Made by a program: the position numbers and the translations under genes. A stretch of DNA of 64,000 nucleotides from Neocallimastix lanati (nom. inval.) (taxonomy: Eukaryota > Neocallimastigomycota > Neocallimastigomycetes > Neocallimastigales > Neocallimastigaceae), in assembly GCA_016946835.1 (NCBI GenBank), contig JACVTC010000026.1, positions 1,239,001-1,303,000 of the forward strand, written 5' to 3'. The notes beneath the pieces were generated by a model. That model searched no databases and was not told the origin of the DNA. It saw only the letters and a list, made by a program, of their open reading frames with translations. Below are positions 10,646 through 22,652 of the stretch, in pieces. Every line of letters starts with the position of its first letter. Within the stretch, counting starts at the first letter, position 1.

Positions 10646-13600
10646 TTAAGCCATGATCTCTTCTGATGAATGCTTTATTTTTATTTTTGCTAATTTTGCA
10701 ATTTGATCAAAATTTGGCATTCTTCTCAAAGAATTATGATTATTTCCATTTTTTAATTCATTATTTGAATAAGAGTTGTAACGAATCCTATTAGTTGATA
10801 TTGCTTCTAATCCTTCTTCATTCCTATCCAAATAACCTTCTCCCTCCTTATTATACATTGAACTATCAGTACTAATACTAAAATTAGCATCGTCATATTC
10901 TAAATTTTTAATTTCATTTATACTAAAAGGTAATACTCCTGGAATTTGAAGAATTCTATTATATAAATTTACTTGTTGAGGTGTCATTGTATTTTCTTCT
11001 TTTTCTTCCTCTTCTTCAATTAATGATATATCCTCTTTATTATTAAAACTTGGGCTATTGATTTCATTCTCTCTTTTTTCAATTAATTCATATGAAGACG
11101 GTGTTGTAAAATCTATAAATGAATTTCGATCATCATCCTCATCCAAATAATTTATTCCGTCTTGTTGACCTAACGCCTTCTTTAAACTAAATTTCTCTAC
11201 CTCTTGATTTTCATCATCAGTTTCAATTGAATTTAAAGAATCATTAGCTTGTTTACTAGCCATACTTTCTTCATGTAAGGATTCAAAATTAGGGGCTACT
11301 TTAATAAAAATTTTACTTTCATTACTAATATTTTTAGAAATAGTAGGATTTTTAATTGTAATTTCTACACTACCTTCACGATTTGAATCTTTCCTAATAT
11401 CCGAAAAATTTTCATTCTTCAACACAATAGATTGCTTTTTTAAATTAGAATTTGACTTGTTAGATAGTGTAGAAGCAACTTTCTTTAGACGTTCATATTC
11501 ATTATTCATTAATAAACGCTCACTTTTCACACGTTTAACAATACGATCTAAATCTATATGCTCACCAATTACTAAACCATCTTTTACCTGTTTTAAAACA
11601 GCCTTAATTTTACTATTTTGCTTTACACAAGATTGTTTTAATTTTCGAATTTCCTCCTTATTTTTTACTCTCTCTTTCTTTATCAACTCTATCAAAACCT
11701 TATTTTTCTCTTGTTGATTAGCTAATTTTTGCTTTAAATAATTCTTCTTTCTACGTTGTTCATTTGCATTTTCTAATGCAACATCAAATTCCTTCCTAAG
11801 AGTATTATATTTTTCCAAAGAAACAGCATCATTTACTGTTTTTTCCAATTGCTTTACACGATTTTCCAAATCATCTTTCTCTTTTTGGAAATCAGTTAAT
11901 TTTTGTTCAAGAGAATTATTTAATTCCTCTTGAATCTTTTGTTCCTTAAGTTTTTTACTTATTTCATTTTCTAAAATAGCATTATGATTCATTATATCTT
12001 CTTTCTCACTACAAATTTGTGAATACTTTAACGTAATTTCTTCATACTGTTTTAGTTGAAGTTTACATTTTTCATTTTCTCGTTTAAGATTTTCCTTTTC
12101 TTTTTCAAGTTCATATCTTAAATTAGTATTCTCTTGTTTAAGAGCATCATATTGATGTTTCAATTTCTCATTTTCTTCATTAAATTCATTTTCAAAATCA
12201 TTTTCTCCTTCTTCTTCTAATTCTTCAATTAATTCTCTTCTTTCCCCAATTTCACTTTCGTCTTTAGACATATCTTCAGTAAGAGTTAAACTATTTGTTT
12301 CATCATCATCATAATCATCATCATTATCATCATCAGCATCATATTTTTCTTCAGTTGAAGTTAATCCTCCTTTTTCACCTTCAATCATATCTTCTTCGCA
12401 ATCATTATTTGAATATTCAGATAAAAGTATATCAGCACTATAATCATATTCCTTTTCTTGAACACTAGCTCTATTACTATTAGTACAATCATTATTTATT
12501 ATAATGATTTCTTTTGATGCAACCCCAGTGACCGTAATATTACTCTTCTCTGAGGCATCACCAGTGACAGTAATATTACTCTTTTCATTCATATCAAAAG
12601 CTAGTATTTCTTCTTCAATAACTTTTTCATTAGTATGGTCTTCCGATTTTTCCTTTTCCTTTTCAAATTTTAATATAGATTGTTCCATACTATTCGTTTT
12701 TTCCTTTAACTTTTCCATTTCAGTTTCCATTTCATTTATAGTATTTTCACGTTGATCAATAATATTCCAAAGTTTATTAATTTGAATATCATGTTCTTTT
12801 TCCAAACGTTCAAGCTCTCCCTTATATTCTTCTTCTTGAGTATCTAATTCATTCTCCAAATCTTCAATATCTTCATTAGTTTTTTCAATTTCTTCCTTTA
12901 AATTACTTATTTCACGTTTATATTGATCTTTTTCAATATTCATTTGTCTTTCTGCTGTTGTAAACTTTATATTAGCTATTTTTAATTCGTTTTCTCTAAT
13001 ATTTAACTTATTTTGAACATAAGCTATAATTTTTCCACGACTATCCAAATTTTGTTGCATTTCTTCCACCTTTTTGCAATATTCATTTTGTTGATTTTGT
13101 ATTTGATTTCTAATTTGTTCAGCTAATTTAGCTTGATCAGCAGAACGCTTTTTATATTGAGAAATTTCATTTTGATAAAATTTTTCCTTTTCTTTATAAT
13201 GCTTATGAATACTTGAGATAATTTCTTCTTTGGCCTTTAACTTTTTAATATAGCAAATTTCCATAAAGGATTTTTGATTATTAATTTCTTCAATTAAATT
13301 ATTTTTCATAACTAATTTATCTTGAAATGCTTTTTCAATCTCTTTAAGTTGTTGTGCCATTTCATTGACAATGGCTTCCTTATTTTGATATTTTGATAAA
13401 TTACTTTTTTCTATTTTTCCAATTAATTTTGGATAATAGAAATTGAATAAATTATTTTCACGTTTTTGATAACAATCCAAAAGATCATCTCTTTGATGTA
13501 TTTCATTTAATAAATCTTGAATTTGACTTTGATAATAAATTTCATTTTTATCTACTTGTTCAATTATTTTTTCAAGATGTTTCATGCATTCATAATTAAA

Positions 13601-14311
13601 ATCATCTATTTGAAAGCTTGATTCCATCATATTTTTATTATCACTTGATTTAAATATTTTAGATATCTTCTTTAAACTGTTGAAATATTTATTAACAGAA
13701 TAATCTGTAACTTGCTTTTGTAACCTTTTAATTTCTTGCGATTGATCAACTATACGTCTTGAAAAATGGCGAATAGTATTAATTAATTTTTCACTAACTG
13801 TACATTCTTGCTGACCTACAATTAATGAATATTTAAAAAAATCTTCAACATCGAAATAATTCAAATCAGCTTTATTATTTTCCGTATTAGTTTTAAATAA
13901 ATCATTAATCATAAAGCAAATATCATCATTGTATAATTTCACACTTTGAACTAAATCTATCAATATATTTTTTTGTTGCAATTCCGAGTTAGAAAGTACT
14001 TTTGAGTTATCAGACCATTTAGAGTGAGGACAAGTTTCACTTATAGATCTAATAACTTTCTTTACCACATTAGTTTTATTTATAGAAGAATTGGTATCAT
14101 CTGTATTATATGCTAATTTATTTTGGGTATAATGAATATTTAAAGCTTTTTCTTTAGGAGATAAATCTGAAAAATCTTTTTTCAACAGATTTGAATATAA
14201 TTGTTTTTCGTTCAATGAAAATGGCTCCTCCATATATGGCTCATTATTTAATTTTGATATTCCCATATCAAAATTGTTATTATTAATATTATTTAAAGTT
14301 ATTCCAGACAT
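10646..14311 (-). CDS. Large coiled-coil protein of unknown function (1221 residues)
   Basis: A single uninterrupted frame starts with ATG at 14309-14311 and ends with the stop at 10646-10648. Residues 1-175 are a Ser/Asn-rich N-terminus followed by a short, possibly globular segment. Residues about 185-560 and 690-960 are dense Glu/Lys/Gln/Leu heptad sequence typical of long coiled coils. Between them lie a duplicated motif (SNITVTG, twice, near residues 573-600) and an acidic stretch rich in Asp (about 652-672). The last 260 residues are polar and probably disordered, except for a conserved-looking segment (LYNRILQIPGVLPFSINEI). No ATPase, kinesin or GRIP motif is seen. Such proteins often act as tethers or scaffolds at Golgi, centrosome/basal body or spindle pole, but nothing here decides between them. 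It is probably intact and real given its length in a desert of stops. Confidence 0.85.
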   Translation of the reverse strand: MSGITLNNINNNNFDMGISKLNNEPYMEEPFSLNEKQLYSNLLKKDFSDLSPKEKALNIHYTQNKLAYNTDDTNSSINKTNVVKKVIRSISETCPHSKWSDNSKVLSNSELQQKNILIDLVQSVKLYNDDICFMINDLFKTNTENNKADLNYFDVEDFFKYSLIVGQQECTVSEKLINTIRHFSRRIVDQSQEIKRLQKQVTDYSVNKYFNSLKKISKIFKSSDNKNMMESSFQIDDFNYECMKHLEKIIEQVDKNEIYYQSQIQDLLNEIHQRDDLLDCYQKRENNLFNFYYPKLIGKIEKSNLSKYQNKEAIVNEMAQQLKEIEKAFQDKLVMKNNLIEEINNQKSFMEICYIKKLKAKEEIISSIHKHYKEKEKFYQNEISQYKKRSADQAKLAEQIRNQIQNQQNEYCKKVEEMQQNLDSRGKIIAYVQNKLNIRENELKIANIKFTTAERQMNIEKDQYKREISNLKEEIEKTNEDIEDLENELDTQEEEYKGELERLEKEHDIQINKLWNIIDQRENTINEMETEMEKLKEKTNSMEQSILKFEKEKEKSEDHTNEKVIEEEILAFDMNEKSNITVTGDASEKSNITVTGVASKEIIIINNDCTNSNRASVQEKEYDYSADILLSEYSNNDCEEDMIEGEKGGLTSTEEKYDADDDNDDDYDDDETNSLTLTEDMSKDESEIGERRELIEELEEEGENDFENEFNEENEKLKHQYDALKQENTNLRYELEKEKENLKRENEKCKLQLKQYEEITLKYSQICSEKEDIMNHNAILENEISKKLKEQKIQEELNNSLEQKLTDFQKEKDDLENRVKQLEKTVNDAVSLEKYNTLRKEFDVALENANEQRRKKNYLKQKLANQQEKNKVLIELIKKERVKNKEEIRKLKQSCVKQNSKIKAVLKQVKDGLVIGEHIDLDRIVKRVKSERLLMNNEYERLKKVASTLSNKSNSNLKKQSIVLKNENFSDIRKDSNREGSVEITIKNPTISKNISNESKIFIKVAPNFESLHEESMASKQANDSLNSIETDDENQEVEKFSLKKALGQQDGINYLDEDDDRNSFIDFTTPSSYELIEKRENEINSPSFNNKEDISLIEEEEEKEENTMTPQQVNLYNRILQIPGVLPFSINEIKNLEYDDANFSISTDSSMYNKEGEGYLDRNEEGLEAISTNRIRYNSYSNNELKNGNNHNSLRRMPNFDQIAKLAKIKIKHSSEEIMA

Positions 14312-15999
14312 TATTAAATAAGACTTATGGATTACTTATTAAAAGCTTTATTATTATAAATTTATTCGTTTCCTCAGAACGCTATATTTTTAAGGATTAT
14401 TTAAAATATTAATTTTTTGTTTTATATTAACTTTTAATATTAATTTTTCAAAAATTAATTGAAAATAAAACTGATCTGACAATAAATTAAAATAATGAAT
14501 GAATTTATTTTACTAATATATATTGATCAAATGTAAAATTTTCAAATTAATAATTGAAGATATTAAAAATATTCTTTACCCTTATTGTTCTTTTTTAACA
14601 AATAGTCAATAAGAATTTAATTTACGGGGTTTAAAATTATGAAAAAATATTAATTTGTCGTTATGAAGTACAATCTTATTACAATAAATGCAATTATTTT
14701 GTTTTTATAATAAATATATATTATCAAATTTTTATTTTTTTTTAATTTGTTATATTTATATTTTTCTTTTACTAAATTATTTATTATTTTTTTAAATAAA
14801 GAAAAGAAATATATATAAAGGTTTTACTTTTTCTTTTCAAATTTATATGTGATATTAATATTTTCTTCATATAAATATATGATATATATTTTTCTCTTTT
14901 TTATTATATACAAATAACTTATTTCACTTTGTTTTGTATTTTATTATTTTTATTTTTATTTTTATTTTTATTTTTATTTTTATTTATATTTTTAAATTAC
15001 TTTTGTTTGTTGCTATATTTTTTTAATTTTTAAATATTTTTATTTATTTTTTTTATTATTTTGCTTTATTTTATAGTTATTTTTTTTATTTTTCCCTAAT
15101 AATCAAAGGGTTTTATTTATTTTTTTAATTTTTTTAATATAAAAGTTTTTTATTTAAAAAAGCATATATAAAATAAATTACTAAAAAAAGAATATTTAAT
15201 AAAAATAAATTAATCTTAAGGAAAATAATTTTAAAATTAATTTATCACTAAATATTATATTAAATTATTATTTTCTTTTACAAATTGATTTAATATTTCC
15301 TTCAAATAAATAATATTATTTCTAATAAATAATTATTCTTCAAAGTAAATCACAAATAGAAAAATAAGTTTTAAATTTATTTTTCTATATATTTTTATTT
15401 TTTTTAATTTAAATAAACAAATATTACTACTATTGATGTTTGATTTAGCTATAATTAAAATCAACTAACAATTATTTTATTTTTTTTTATTTTTCTTATA
15501 TTTATACTATTAACTTACTAATTTTGTTTTTGTTTTATATATAATATTTTTTAATATCTTTAGACTATTGCTAAATATTGATTTTAATTATTATATATTT
15601 ATTTTTATTTCTTTATTCTTATAATGTTATTTGTCGTATTTATTTACTTTTATTGGTATTTATTATTCCTAATTATTTATTCTTTTAAAAATATTATTTA
15701 TATCTGTTAATTTTTAGCTTTCCTTTTTTATTTATTTATTTTATTATTCACTATTACTTGATTTTATCTATTGTTTTTATTTGTTCTTGTTCAATTTTTT
15801 TTTTTAACTTATTTGTAAAATAAAATAATAACTATTAATTTCATTAAATAATTACTATAAAATTTACTATTTTTCTTATTTTTATTTACTGTCTTTTATT
15901 TCTTTACTTCTCGCTTTTTTTTTTTTTTTTTTTTTTGTTCTTATTATTTATTGTTTTTGGCTTTTTTGTTTTTGTTTTTTATTTTTTTGTTTCTTTTTT

Positions 16000-16032
<33 letters not shown>

Positions 16033-18604
16033 TTTATTATTATTAATATTTTAGTTTAATTTTATTATTATCCTTTAAAATTTATTCATTTTTAATTTAA
16101 TTCTTTTATTTTAGAATAATTTATTTTTTTTATGACTTTTTTCTTTTTCTTCTTTATATATATATTTATATATGTTTAATTTTCTTTTTTAATTATTTTT
16201 TAAGACATTGAAAAATATTTACAACATCAATATCGTCTATAAAAAAAATAAAAAAGAAAATTATAAAAAAAAAAAAAAAAAAAGATATAATTATATAATA
16301 ATTATTATAAACAGAAAAATAATTACTAAAATAATTATAATAAAATAATTCAATACTATATGAAATTTTTAAATAAAAAACATATATGAGAGAATAAAAA
16401 AAAAAAAGTAAAATTTCGTTATTTATATATAGTATATTTCCTTTATTATTATTTTTTTTTTTCTATTACTAATAACTTTATATAATTATTTATTATTTCT
16501 TTAAATATATTCAAAATAATATATATAATTAATTTAGTTATAAAATTAAATTATACATAATCATTTTTATTCAATAAAAATTTATATTAAAATTCTTTTA
16601 ATTAAATTATTAAATATTGTAGAGAATAAATGATATATTTCATAAATAAATTTATATTACTAATATATTTTAAATATATTAATAAATAAATACTTTAATA
16701 AAAAAGAAGATTATACATCATAATTTTTTAAAAAAAAAAAAAAAATTGGAAAAAAAAATTTTTTTTCTTATTGTATTCAAAATAATATTTACCATATATT
16801 AATGTAATATATAAAGTAATAAAATCTATATAAATAATTAATAAATTTTAAAATTTTTAATAGGTAATACAGTAATTAAATAAATTATAAAAAAATATTT
16901 TAATATCTAAATTAAAACTTTGATTAATAATAATATGCATTAATATATTTATTTGTTTAATAAAGGTAATAAACATCGTTTAGTAGTATAGAAAAACTAT
17001 TCCGTATTTTACTAAAGGAATACTATCTAAAAAATTTTATTTTATTTTAAACTTTTTAATTCTCTTCTATTCATATTATATATGAAATAATTAAAAGTAT
17101 TACATAAAATATATAACGCTTTTTAAAAAAAAAATAATAAAATAATAGCTATGATGAAGCTTTGATAAAAGTATTCTATAATAATAGCCGTAATTTAAAA
17201 TTGCAAAAAATATATATTTATTAATGTACATATAATTTAAATATCAGTAAACTTTTATGATAATTCTTATAATTTAATTCGTTTTTATTATTAAATAAGG
17301 TTTGATTGTGTAATAACTTTTAAAGAAATAAAAAAAATAAAAAAAGAATAAAAAAAAAAAAAGAATAAAAAAAAAAAAGAATTAAAAAAAAATATATAAT
17401 ATAAAGATAATACAAATATTAATAGTAATATTTGTATTAATATTATTCCTATTTACACATTTTAGATAGACTATTAATATGCAATAGTATTGGATCATTT
17501 AAAATAATACTATTATAATATTTATCAAATAAAGTTTTTTCATTTTCATAAATATATATATATATATACATATATATACATATTTTTTAAAAAAAAATTT
17601 TTATTTTATAAATTTTAAAGTTTTTTTCTAAATGTACAATATAATTAAAAATAATTTTTTAATTAAATTTTTATTTTATTTTCATATATATATTTTTGAT
17701 ATGGATAATGTACAAAAATTTTAATATAGAATTTTTTTAATGTTTTTTTTTCTTTTCTTTTTTTTTTTCTAATTTAATTTATAATACTCTTAGTTTTATT
17801 AGGATTAAGAAGTAACATGACATTTGAAGTGGTAAAATTAAATGCAAAAAAAAAATGAGTTTGAATTTTTATATGAAAAGTAAAATAAATAAAATATATT
17901 AATATATAAATATAGTACATATTTAACAAAAATGAATAAAAAATTTTTTTAAAAGAATATATATATATTAAAAATAATCTAAAAATTTATAATTTATAAT
18001 ATTACAAAAAAAAAAAAAAAAGTGATCATTAAAAGCTTAAAAAAAGCTTAGAAGAGTTTAGATATTTTAATATTAAACATAACTAATATAATTTCTAAAA
18101 CTTTTTCACTTTCTCATTTTTTTTTAATTACTAATATGCTACCTATTAAATAAAATAGTCTTAATTGAAAAAAATATTTTTTTTTCTTAAAACATGAAAT
18201 ATAAATTTGAAATAATTAAATATTTCATTCATTGTTAATAGCATTTTATCTTATTAAATACTTATTTGTTTATTTTATTTTTTAATAAATTTACTATCTT
18301 AAAATAGGAAATTTTTATAAATATAAAAAAAAATATTACGTTAAATAATCTTTCTATAAAAAAAAAATAAAAATGAAAAATAAAAATAAAAAAATATCAC
18401 TGTTATTATTGTTTAAATATTTTTTTTTTTTTAAATTATTCATAAATATTAAAATGTCTATTTTAATAACTATTATTATAATTATATTATTTATTTACTT
18501 TTAAATAGATTAAATACAATTATCAATGTTTTACAAAATTTTTCATTTTAAATAAATGATAATTCTAGTTTATTTTAAAAAAAATAATCATTTGTAAAAC
18601 AGTA
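14312..18604. other. Gene desert
   Basis: No gene is recognised. The region is T-rich then A-rich low-complexity sequence with homopolymers near 15918-15936, 16000-16031 and 16267-16283. 14312-14420 is likely the 5' leader of the coiled-coil gene. Short TTTTTA repeats occur at 14945-14990. Confidence 0.6.
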
Positions 18605-18734
18605 ATGATATTACTAAAGCTACTACTATCATCATCATTTCCACTTTTTTTTTTCTGCTATTATTTATCTATTTATTTGTTTTTTTATATATGTATGTTG
18701 TTAACTAGTTTGTTTTTTTATATTTTATTAAATT

Positions 18735-19020
18735 TTATTTATTTATTTATTTATTTATTATTTATTTATTTATTATTTATTTATTTATTTATTTTATTTA
18801 TTATTTATTTATTTATTTTATTTATTATTTATCTATTTTTTATTACTTATCATTTATTTATCATTTATCTATTTTTTTATTTATTTATTACTTATCATTT
18901 ATTTATTTACTTATTTATTATTTATCTATTTACTTATTTATTATTTATCTATTTATTTATTTATTACTTATCTATTTATTTATTTATTACTTATCATTTA
19001 TTTATCCATTCATTCATTTA
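18735..19020. repeat. TTTA/TTAT tetranucleotide array
   Basis: Imperfect TTTATTTATTA and TTTATCTATT repeats fill this stretch and generate a Leu/Ile/Tyr/Phe reading frame (18605-19021) that I regard as spurious. Confidence 0.85.
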
Positions 19021-19792
19021 ATGAGAATAAAGCTATGAATTTTAATTAAATATTTACTACAATATTAAAATAAATTCATGTGAAGTTTTTTTTTTTTTTT
19101 TATTTCTTTCTCTTTTTGTTTCTGTTTGTTAGTACTTTAACATTTATTAAAATATACTAATATAAAAAGGAAGGTTATATATAATAACTATATTTAAAAC
19201 TAATAAAACTTAATAGTTCATATTTAATTAATAATGACTTAAATGACTAATTCAAAGAAATTGAATGTGTATAATATCATATATTCATCTTTATATATTA
19301 TAAAAAGCAATTTAACAATTTACTATATAGTAATTAAATTTATAAAAAAAAATTTTAAATATATATGTTATATGTCATTTATTATTGTTAATAAATTAAA
19401 AATTAATGTATATATATGAATTTTATTTAGTTCATGTTATTTTATAAATAATAAAAATATATATGTATGTAATTTTTATATTATGTAATGTAATATGTTA
19501 TATATTCTTCATTTTATTAATATATTCATTTAATAATTCTTATATTTCTTTTACTTTATTAAAAAATATAAAATTGATGGAAAAACAGAATTAAAAAATA
19601 AATTGATATTAAATAAGTAATAATTAATTAATAATAATAAATATTATATATTAAATATATAATTTTTTTTAGTAATTTAATAATTACATAATAAAATTAA
19701 TAATAGTAATTTAAAACAAATATCTATAACTTTAATTTTATTTTTAAAGTCATTATCAGTCATAACACTTCAAAAATAATAATTTTATTTTA

Positions 19793-20222
19793 TTTTATTT
19801 TATTTTTTTTGTTATTTTTTTTTATTTTACTTTATTTTATTCAATCTGTACTTTTATATTTAATATTCTACCTATTTATTTTATTTTATTTTATTCTATT
19901 CAATCTGTACTTTTATATTTAATATTCTACTATTTATTTTATTTTATTTTATTTTATTCAATCTGTACTTTTATATTTAGTATTCTACCTATTTATTTTA
20001 TTTTATTTTATTTTATTCTATTCAATCTGTACTTTTATATTTAATTTTCTACTATTTATTTTATTTTATTTTATTTTATTTTATTTTATTCAATCTGTAC
20101 TTTTATATTTAGTATTCTACCTATTTATTTTATTTTATTTTATTTTATTTTATTCTATTCAATCTGTACTTTTATATTTAATTTTCTACTATTTATTTTA
20201 TTTTATTTTATTTTATTTTATT
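19793..20222 (-). repeat. Second copy of the minisatellite family, opposite orientation
   Basis: Six units carry CAATCTGTACTTTTATATTT, the reverse complement of the AGTACAGATTG core of the 3875-4640 array. They are separated by TATTCTAC or TTTTCTAC, then YTATTTATT, and variable ATTTT pentamers. The array alternates between two sub-unit types (CTACCTATT and CTACTATT), suggesting a higher-order dimer repeat. Confidence 0.9.
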
Positions 20223-21561
20223 ATTATTAAAATCATAAATTTCATTATTTCGGATCAATATTATTTATGAAAGCTATGTTTTAAATATATGGCATATATA
20301 ATTTGTATTTCATATCAATGAATTACTTTCTTTTATCAAATAATACTTATTAATAGTTTTTTTATATTATGTTATAAATATTATTATAAAAAATAAATTT
20401 TTATATCATGACCATATTTATGAAAGAAAATTATTGACAAATTTTTTAATAAAAAAAAAATTATCAATAATTACGAACATTTTTTTTTTTAGACAGGGAC
20501 ATACGAACATAAAAAATACAATAATAATAATTATAGTTAAAATATTTCATTTTTTTTATAATTAATGAAATATTATTTAATAATTTAATAAATGGTATAA
20601 TCAAATATTAATATCATTATTTTATTATTATAAATATTATTAAAAATTAATTAGATTTAGGGTTATAGCTAATATGAAAAAAAAAAAAATATAAAATGAA
20701 TTAATATATTATTAACACTAAATTATATTATTCAAATTTATCATTTAATATAATATTACATAATATATTTATAAATATTAATTACAAATTTTAATTTCAA
20801 TATAAATACTTTTATATGAAATATATTATGAATTCTATATAGTAATTTACACTTGAAAAAATTTTAATTTCATTTAGTAAAGGAACTTTTCATTAATAAA
20901 GTAATAAAAATGAAAATTACAATTATATGTAATTTATAAAATAATTTTATCTTATATTTATTTTCTTTTTTTTAAAATAAAAAAAAAAAAAAAAAAAAGA
21001 GAATTAAATTGTATTTAAAAAATAAATAATTCAATAACTTGTCATTTCTATTAAATAAATTTATTCAATAATTATTTATTATTAATGATTTGTTAGTTCA
21101 TAAAAATTTTTAAAAATTTACTCTTGCTAAATTTTTAAAAGGAAAAATTGATATACTAAACAAATCATTTTTAGAATTTGTAAAATAAATAAAAATAATA
21201 ATTATAATTATAATTTTTTTTTATTATAAAATACAATAAAATTTCCATGTTATTACTTTAACTTTTAATTTTTTCGAAATATTAATTACCTATTTTAGCT
21301 AATATAATAATACATAAATTTTGGGTTCTTGGTTTGTATATATATATAAATTAAAATAATTAAATGTATTTAACACAACAGAATTGATTCAAAACAATAA
21401 TATTGATTTTTATTACATTATAAATTTTTTCATTTTAAAATAATATCTATTATATTGTATTATTTTCATATTTTTTATGATTTTAAATAATTTTATATAT
21501 TATTACCTTTAAAAAAAGCAATAGAATTGATTCAAAATAATGAAATTGATTATTATTACTA

Positions 21562-21594
<33 letters not shown>

Positions 21595-21633
21595 GTGAAA
21601 ATAAGAAAAAGTTTACAATAAATATTTAAAATG

Positions 21634-21677
<44 letters not shown>

Positions 21678-21696
21678 ATATATAGTTAATATTTTT

Positions 21697-21744
<48 letters not shown>

Positions 21745-22158
21745 TTTAATATTATAAAAATGAACAATCTTAACATATAATAAAATGTAGAAATATCAAT
21801 ATTTTAAAATAATTTCAGTAATAAAATTAGAGGAAATAAATAATAAATTATGCAACAAAATATCAAAATATAATACATTTTCAAAAACAAATAATTTAAA
21901 TTATTAAAACCAATATTAAGAAAAAAAAAGTTTCCGTTATAATTTATTATATAAAAAGTAACATTATTAATTTTATTTTTTTTTTAGTTTTAACATAGTA
22001 TTAAATATGTAACACTAAATATATATATATATATATACATATTATAAAAATGCATATATCATATACTTTCTTAAAAACTTTGAACATTTTATTATGTTAC
22101 TCAAATATTAATATTATAATTTATTGTATTAGCAAATATAAACTATTTTTCAAAAATG
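20223..22158. other. Gene-poor region with opposed A and T homopolymers
   Basis: No gene is recognised. A runs occur at 21563-21592 (30) and 21634-21676 (43), followed after a short spacer by a T run at 21699-21738 (40). These would fold back as a long A/T hairpin. A short coding-like stretch at about 21120-21185 (plus strand) cannot be assigned. Confidence 0.55.
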
Positions 22159-22334
22159 TTATGTGCCTAAATTTTCTAATTTCATGTTTTTTTCAAAAAA
22201 CTTTTTAAAATATTTATCAAGGACATAATGAGATAAATTTTCAACTTCAAGATGTTCATTAATATTACAATAAAAAGATTTAGTTATATATATATATAAA
22301 CCATGGATTGAATGCAATGAAAGTGTTTTTTTTT
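22159..22334 (-). pseudogene. Possible orphan exon or decayed gene fragment
   Basis: Reading the minus strand from an AG at 22335-22336, a frame of about 58 codons runs to a TAA at 22159-22161. Its composition is coding-like rather than low complexity: it includes SIHGLYIYITKSFYCNINE and HLEVENLSHYVLDKYF. No family is recognised and no further exons were found that join to it convincingly. It may be a remnant of a degraded gene, possibly unrelated to the neighbouring fragment at 22497-22652. Confidence 0.3.
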
Positions 22335-22496
22335 CTATAAGAAAACATGAAATTAAAGTTATAAAAAAAAAAAAAAAAAAAAAAACTTTTAAAGCTAATG
22401 ATAAAAATTTAATATTTTATTTATAGAAACGAGTGTCTCCTCTATAATTTATATATAATATTTTAATTCTTTAAAATTTAAATAAATTAAAATTAC

Positions 22497-22652
22497 GAAT
22501 ATTGAATATATGAACTATCCATGTAATATAAAAAGCAATTTGCTTCTCTACAGCAATATAATTAATGTATCTGTAATTCATTGGTTCATTGAATAATTTT
22601 TATTTTATAATTGGGTAATGGTTTCCCATTGGTCTATCAACCATAACTGTCC
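22497..22652 (-). pseudogene. Decayed fragment resembling bacterial-type inorganic pyrophosphatase
   Basis: The minus-strand frame reads TVMVDRPMGNHYPIIK, then an in-frame TAA at 22600-22602, then KLFNEPMNYRYINYIAVEKQ and IAFYITW. The small bacterial (Firmicutes-like) soluble pyrophosphatases begin with a VDRPLGSYHP..YYPVNYGY pattern followed by EEQDAY, and the fragment aligns with that order. The similarity is partial, and the acidic metal-binding residues of the family are not preserved. There is no start codon near it, since a long A/T run precedes it. Read as a relic of a horizontally acquired gene this is plausible but unproven. Confidence 0.35.

Noticed and set aside
11457-12755. Two plus-strand frames (11457-11717 and 12504-12755)
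   Set aside because: They are antisense shadows of the coiled-coil gene.
18605-19021. 138-residue hydrophobic frame
   Set aside because: It covers a TTTA/TTAT microsatellite; the residues simply cycle through the repeat.
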